Assembly (NCBI GenBank): GCA_902493835.1 | Contig: CABURG010000017.1 | Span: 1-18,539, forward strand | DNA: 18,539 nucleotides | DNA from: an uncultured Collinsella sp. | GTDB lineage: Bacteria; Actinomycetota; Coriobacteriia; Coriobacteriales; Coriobacteriaceae | Reading direction: 5' to 3' | In this document: one piece after another, positions 14,177 through 18,539 of the stretch | Position numbering within the stretch: the first letter of the stretch is position 1 | Layout: every line of letters starts with the position of its first letter | Program-made: the position numbers and the translations under genes | The notes under the pieces: model-generated | The model's input: only the letters and a program-made list of their open reading frames with translations | Databases searched by the model: none | What the model was told of the DNA's origin: nothing

Positions 14177-16993
14177 ATGGTTGTCGATAGTACGATTCGA
14201 TTCAACGACAGGATGGATGGCCCAAGCGTGAGTCTCGGCAGCAAACTATCCAACGCAAAGGTCTCCTTTGCGATCTTTAAGCGCGACATCAAGCGACTGC
14301 TTGTGAACCCCGTCGCTCTGGTGGTTACTTTGGGCGTGTGCGTTATTCCCTCGCTGTACGCTTGGTACAACATCGTGGCAAACTGGGATCCGTATGGAAA
14401 CACCCAGGGCATCAAGATTGCTATCGCCAACAACGACCAGGGAACCCAAAACGACATGGTGGGCGAGCTCAATGCGGGTGACAAGGTTGTCGATCAGCTC
14501 AAGGAAAACGATCAGCTGGGCTGGACCTTCGTCGACTCGGCGGCCGACGCCAAGGAGGGCGTCGAGAGCGGTGAGTACTATGCGGCCATCGTAATCCCTA
14601 AGAACTTCTCGGATAACCTGGTCTCGATGCTCGACGGCAACTACCATCAGCCCAAGCTTACGTACTACGTCAATGAGAAGAAGAGTGCTATTGCGCCCAA
14701 GGTTACCGACACCGGTGCAAGCACCATCGAGGAGCAGATCAACTCGGAATTTGTCTCCACAGTGGGCGAGACCGTTGCCAGCATCGCCAAGGATGCCGGG
14801 GTCGATTTAAAGGACAAGGCAACCCAGACTCAGAATTCGTTGGCTGGTTCGGTATCAGAGGCATCCGGTACCTTGGGTGAGGTGCGCGATTCGATTGGCG
14901 ACATGAATGCCGCCATCGATAAGACGAGTGGCGCTATCGCCTCGGCTGATGCCGCGTTGGCGGGCCTGCAGGGTCAGACGCCCTCTCTAACGCAGGCAAT
15001 CGCTCAGGGCAATGACCTGCTGGGCGAGGCGCGCGCTACGGCGGACAACTCTGTCGCCTCGCTCTCCAAGGCACTCTCGGAAGGCAGCCTTGCGCTCACC
15101 AAGACGTCAGCCTCCGCGAACGCTGCGATTGGCAAGCTGACGGGCGCGGTCACATCTACGACCACCCGCATCGACAACTCGCTTGAGTCTCTCCAAGCGA
15201 CGATCGACCACAATAAGGCCGTTATCGGGCACTTGGAAATTCTCGTTAATGACACGTCGACAGGTTCCAAGGAAATTGACGCGCGCATTGTATCGACCAT
15301 CGATTTGCTCCGCGAGCAGAATGAAAAGCTTCAGAGCATCAAGGACGGTCTGTCTGCGCAGTCGAGCGCCATGGCGAATGACGCCGCGGCTGTCTCGGGC
15401 GCCAGCGACGCTATCAATAACGCAATCCAGACCGGTGCGACCAACCTTGGCCAGGCCCAGACGGACCTGGGTCAAAACGCGCTGCCGAAGGCCTCGAGCG
15501 CGCTTGATTCATTTGCCGCCGTCTCGGGTGATCTGACGGGAATCGTGTCTGGCCTCACGCCTACTATTGCAAGTGCGCGCGGCACGTTGGCGCAGCTTAG
15601 CGCTACGCTCGGCCAGGCCAAGACCACGCTGTCCCAGACCGATTCCTCGCTTGCCAAGGTCCAGGACAAGCTTGCAACCGCCGCCAATGACATCGCGGCG
15701 CTGCAGACCTCCGAGTCCATGGGCGAGCTGGCCGATCTGATGGGCGTCGATGTCAATGACGTGGCAGATTTCATGGCGTCTCCGGTTGAGTTGACGTCCA
15801 AGTCAATCTATCCGGTCAAGAGCTTTGGCTCGGGCATCGCTCCCTTCTACACCAATCTGGCGCTTTGGGTGGGCGGCTATGTGCTCATCGCCATTTACAA
15901 GCTCGAGGTCGACCGTGAAGGTGTTGGCAGCTTTACGGCGCGCCAAGGCTACTTTGGCCGCTGGTTGCTCATGGTGATCCTGGGCGCATTGCAGGCCATC
16001 ATCGTTACGGTGGGTGATCTGGTTATTGGCGTACAGTGCGTCAACCCGTTGCTGTTCGTGCTGGGCGGCATCGCCATCTCGTTTACGTACGTCAACATCA
16101 TTTACGCGCTGTCCACTACGTTTAAGCACATCGGCAAGGCAATCGGCGTCATTCTGGTTATCGTGCAGATTCCGGGTTCGTCGGGCATGTATCCCATCGA
16201 GATGATGCCCGGCTTCTTCCAGTGGCTGCACCCGCTGCTGCCCTTTACCTACGGCATCAATCTGCTGCGCGAGACGGTCGGCGGCATGTACTCGTTCAAC
16301 TATCTGTTTAACCTGTGCATTCTGGGCGTGTTCTTGATCGTGGCGCTCTTTATCGGTCTGCAGCTGCGTCCGCTGCTGCTCAACCTCAACCTGCTCTTTG
16401 ATAAACAGCTTTCCACGACCGGTATGATGATCTGCGAGTCCAATGACCTGCCGCGCCAGCGCTACTCGCTGCGCACGGCCATGCGTGTCATGCTCGATTC
16501 CGATTCGTACCGTCGCGAACTGCTCGATCATGCAGTCGCCTTTGAACATCGCTACCCGTACTACATCAAGGGCGGTTTTGCCGCTGTAGTCGGCGTGCAG
16601 GTCCTGCTCTTTGTCCTGTCGACGGTTCTCGATATCGACAATAACGGCAAGATCATCCTGCTTGTCATTTGGATCATCTCGGTCATTGCCATCTGCGGCT
16701 GGCTTATCAATATCGAATATATCCGCGCGAGCCTCAATACCCAGATGCGCATCTCGGCGCTTTCGGATGAGGACCTGCGTCGCGAGATGCGCGAGCACAC
16801 GGCCGCCATTCCTGCTGCCCGCTACATGTTTGGCCTCAACGCCAGCGAGCGTGGTGCCAAGGGCGGCGATCAGTCCACGGGCCGCTTGCCGCATATAGGC
16901 TCGAACCATAAATCTCAGGACAGCGACAGCACAGCCACAAATGATGGAGATGCCACTCCGCTTGGCAAGCACTCCAAAGGAGGTGAGGCATAA
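14177..16993 (+). CDS. YhgE/Pip domain-containing membrane protein with C-terminal extension
   Basis: A 938-residue member of the YhgE/Pip family (phage infection protein; related to YueB/EsaA of type VII secretion and to ABC-2-type permeases). The N-terminal membrane helix (about 44-62) is followed by the hallmark SLYAWYNIVANWDPYGNT. A long extracytoplasmic alpha-helical, Ala/Ser/Thr-rich region (about 200-535) leads to the C-terminal Pip domain with SIYPVKSFGSGIAPFYTNLA and helices near 557-574, 594-620, 624-648, 652-672 and 708-728. An unusual tail adds two more helices (about 798-817 and 825-845) and a hydrophilic segment. The start is uncertain: ATG 14177 has no Shine-Dalgarno; ATG 14213 or GTG 14228 are alternatives. 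The function in this organism is unknown. The next gene is a paralogue starting directly at this stop. Confidence 0.9.
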   Translation: MVVDSTIRFNDRMDGPSVSLGSKLSNAKVSFAIFKRDIKRLLVNPVALVVTLGVCVIPSLYAWYNIVANWDPYGNTQGIKIAIANNDQGTQNDMVGELNAGDKVVDQLKENDQLGWTFVDSAADAKEGVESGEYYAAIVIPKNFSDNLVSMLDGNYHQPKLTYYVNEKKSAIAPKVTDTGASTIEEQINSEFVSTVGETVASIAKDAGVDLKDKATQTQNSLAGSVSEASGTLGEVRDSIGDMNAAIDKTSGAIASADAALAGLQGQTPSLTQAIAQGNDLLGEARATADNSVASLSKALSEGSLALTKTSASANAAIGKLTGAVTSTTTRIDNSLESLQATIDHNKAVIGHLEILVNDTSTGSKEIDARIVSTIDLLREQNEKLQSIKDGLSAQSSAMANDAAAVSGASDAINNAIQTGATNLGQAQTDLGQNALPKASSALDSFAAVSGDLTGIVSGLTPTIASARGTLAQLSATLGQAKTTLSQTDSSLAKVQDKLATAANDIAALQTSESMGELADLMGVDVNDVADFMASPVELTSKSIYPVKSFGSGIAPFYTNLALWVGGYVLIAIYKLEVDREGVGSFTARQGYFGRWLLMVILGALQAIIVTVGDLVIGVQCVNPLLFVLGGIAISFTYVNIIYALSTTFKHIGKAIGVILVIVQIPGSSGMYPIEMMPGFFQWLHPLLPFTYGINLLRETVGGMYSFNYLFNLCILGVFLIVALFIGLQLRPLLLNLNLLFDKQLSTTGMMICESNDLPRQRYSLRTAMRVMLDSDSYRRELLDHAVAFEHRYPYYIKGGFAAVVGVQVLLFVLSTVLDIDNNGKIILLVIWIISVIAICGWLINIEYIRASLNTQMRISALSDEDLRREMREHTAAIPAARYMFGLNASERGAKGGDQSTGRLPHIGSNHKSQDSDSTATNDGDATPLGKHSKGGEA
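16976..16986 (+). promoter_or_regulatory. Near-ideal ribosome binding site of the second Pip gene
   Basis: AAAGGAGGTGA is fully complementary to the usual 16S rRNA 3' end and lies seven bases before the ATG at 16994, inside the end of the preceding gene. It fixes the start and suggests strong independent translation of the second protein. Confidence 0.85.
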
Positions 16994-18539
16994 ATGAAGA
17001 ACATCCTGCATCTGTTTAAGCGCGATGTCCAAAATGTGTCTCGCTCCGTAATCGGCTTGGTTGTCGTGATGGGCCTCGTTATCGTACCGTGCCTGTACGC
17101 GTGGTTTAACATCGCCGGCAGCTGGGACCCGTACGGCAACACCGGCAATCTTAAGATCGCCGTGGTCAACACCGATGAGGGTTACGAGAGCGATCTGATC
17201 CCCGTTGAGGTCAACGTGGGTGAAAACGTGACCGCCACCCTGCGCGGTAACGAGAGCTTCGATTGGGTTGTACTCAACAATCGAGAAAAGGCCATCGAGG
17301 GCGTCAAATCGGGCGCATACTATGCGGCTGTCGTTATCCCTAAGACGTTTAGTGCCGATATGATGACGCTCTTTTCGACCGACGTGAAGCATGCCGATAT
17401 CGAGTTCTACGAGAATCAGAAGGCCAACGCCATTGCCCAGATCGTGACCGAGAAAGGGTCGAGTGCCGTCCAGAGCCAAGTCAACGAGACCTTTACCAAG
17501 ACCATTACGACCATCGGTCTTAAAACCGTGTCCAGCCTGCTCGACTACATGAGCACCGATCAAGTGAGCAACTTTATCGCCAACCTGTCCTCGACGCTCG
17601 GCGATTCGGTCCAGGACCTGCAAGACGTTCAGGCCAGCGCAACGTCGCTGGCGGGCATTTTGAGTTCCACGTCCGATTCGCTGACGTCGGCGGGCGGTAT
17701 GCTCAAGCAGACGGGCACGGTCGATGAGTCGACTAAGCAGCTGATGGAGCATGCCAAGAGCGGTATGAGCGATTCCAAGGAAGCGCTGAAGGACGCCAAC
17801 GACGCCATCAACGCCGCGATTGACGGAAGCGCGGGCTCGTTTGACAACGTGTCCGCCGAGCTTGCGAAGGCATTTGATGCCGCGAATCAACATGTCGACC
17901 TTACAGTGTCCCAGCTCAACGATGCCGCGGCGGCGCTCAACACGCGTGCCGACGATATCGACGCCACGGCCGACCAGCTCCGCAGCTTTGCCGATCAGGT
18001 GGCTGACGAAAAGCTCCAGGACAGCCTCAAGTCTGTGGCAACATCGCTGAGCAGAATCGCGGTGGAGTATCGCAATAACGCCAAGGACCTGACGGCAACC
18101 GCAAAGTCCCTTTCTGACAGCATGGCAGAAGTTAACAAGTCGCGTGCCGAGGTCGATCAGGCAATCGCGGATGCCAAGGCTGGTATCTCGGGCGCCAAGA
18201 CTGACTACGACTCTACGTTTTCGGTCAAGGCCAAAGAACTCAAGAAGACTATTTCGGGCGTTCTGGATTCACTCAACGGTATCTCGGGCGATCTGGATAG
18301 TGCCGTAGACGGTCTGACCGACGCATCCGGTTCGCTGGCAAAGGGCCTCTCTAAGGCTGCAAAGCTCGTCAACAAGGCTTCTGACCAGCTGGGCGAGGCG
18401 GCGGACAAGATTAGCGCTTTCAAGGACGAGCTCGATGGTGCCCTTATGTCGGACGATCTGGCCACGATCAAGACGATGATCGGCAACGACCCCGATGGTT
18501 TGGCCGCGTCGCTTTCCGGTCCCGTCGCGCTCGACCGCA
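16994..18539 (+). CDS. Second YhgE/Pip domain-containing protein, 3' end outside window
   Basis: The first 515 codons are visible and the frame stays open to the window edge. The N-terminus has a short cytoplasmic HLFKRDVQNV, one membrane helix (about 18-38) and the family hallmark PCLYAWFNIAGSWDPYGNT, closely matching the upstream paralogue. SGAYYAAVVIPKTFSADM and the following ENQKANAI segment also align with it. From about residue 175 to the edge the chain is a predicted long helical, coiled-coil-like extracytoplasmic region rich in Ala, Ser and Asp. The C-terminal membrane domain is expected beyond the window. The ATG overlaps no coding sequence and directly follows the TAA of the first gene, so the pair is an operon, perhaps forming a heteromer. 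Confidence 0.93.
   Translation, partial: MKNILHLFKRDVQNVSRSVIGLVVVMGLVIVPCLYAWFNIAGSWDPYGNTGNLKIAVVNTDEGYESDLIPVEVNVGENVTATLRGNESFDWVVLNNREKAIEGVKSGAYYAAVVIPKTFSADMMTLFSTDVKHADIEFYENQKANAIAQIVTEKGSSAVQSQVNETFTKTITTIGLKTVSSLLDYMSTDQVSNFIANLSSTLGDSVQDLQDVQASATSLAGILSSTSDSLTSAGGMLKQTGTVDESTKQLMEHAKSGMSDSKEALKDANDAINAAIDGSAGSFDNVSAELAKAFDAANQHVDLTVSQLNDAAAALNTRADDIDATADQLRSFADQVADEKLQDSLKSVATSLSRIAVEYRNNAKDLTATAKSLSDSMAEVNKSRAEVDQAIADAKAGISGAKTDYDSTFSVKAKELKKTISGVLDSLNGISGDLDSAVDGLTDASGSLAKGLSKAAKLVNKASDQLGEAADKISAFKDELDGALMSDDLATIKTMIGNDPDGLAASLSGPVALDR

Noticed and set aside
15803..17893. 696-codon open frame on the minus strand opposite the Pip genes
   Set aside because: It spans two well-supported plus-strand genes and their junction, is rich in Arg/His/Asp without domain features, and is a shadow.

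Overview
The window looks like a chromosomal segment of a GC-rich, low-mobility genome. Gene style, VanRS- and PhoPR-type regulators, CpsBCD-type proteins and tandem YhgE/Pip proteins together suggest a Coriobacteriia member (Actinomycetota), most likely Collinsella. This placement is from memory of the families, not from a search. No transposase, integrase, CRISPR array or rRNA was seen. Several start codons were moved from the longest open frame to one supported by a Shine-Dalgarno sequence or signal peptide.

Layout: (1) 1-1877, a large helical, TPR-like hypothetical protein that may begin before the window. (2) 1927-2162, a tRNA-Ser(GCU) with its own promoter and terminator, followed by an inverted 17-nt copy of the tRNA T-arm and a terminator for the opposing gene. 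(3) 2192-5689, a minus-strand secreted D,D-carboxypeptidase (S11/PBP5 type) divergent from a VanR/VanS-like two-component system. (4) 5793-8889, pstB followed by a PhoP/PhoB-like regulator and a PhoR-like kinase, without the other Pst components or phoU. (5) 9085-11149, a three-gene exopolysaccharide phosphoregulation module (chain-length/adaptor protein, tyrosine kinase, PHP-family tyrosine phosphatase) with no glycosyltransferases beside it. (6) 11189-11689, an ElaA-like GNAT acetyltransferase. (7) 11890-13914, htpG (Hsp90), whose leader holds a terminator-like hairpin, followed by a striking 22-bp inverted repeat. (8) 14177 to the right edge, two tandem YhgE/Pip membrane proteins; the second is cut by the window end.

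The shared theme is the cell envelope: peptidoglycan trimming, envelope and phosphate sensing, capsule control and large membrane proteins of the phage-receptor/type VII-secretion-related Pip family. The points most worth following are the pairing of a four-helix VanS-like sensor with a PBP5-type carboxypeptidase, the candidate attenuator in front of htpG, the long palindrome after htpG, and the double Pip operon with tandem repeats over its putative -35. I see no certain new defence or mobile system.
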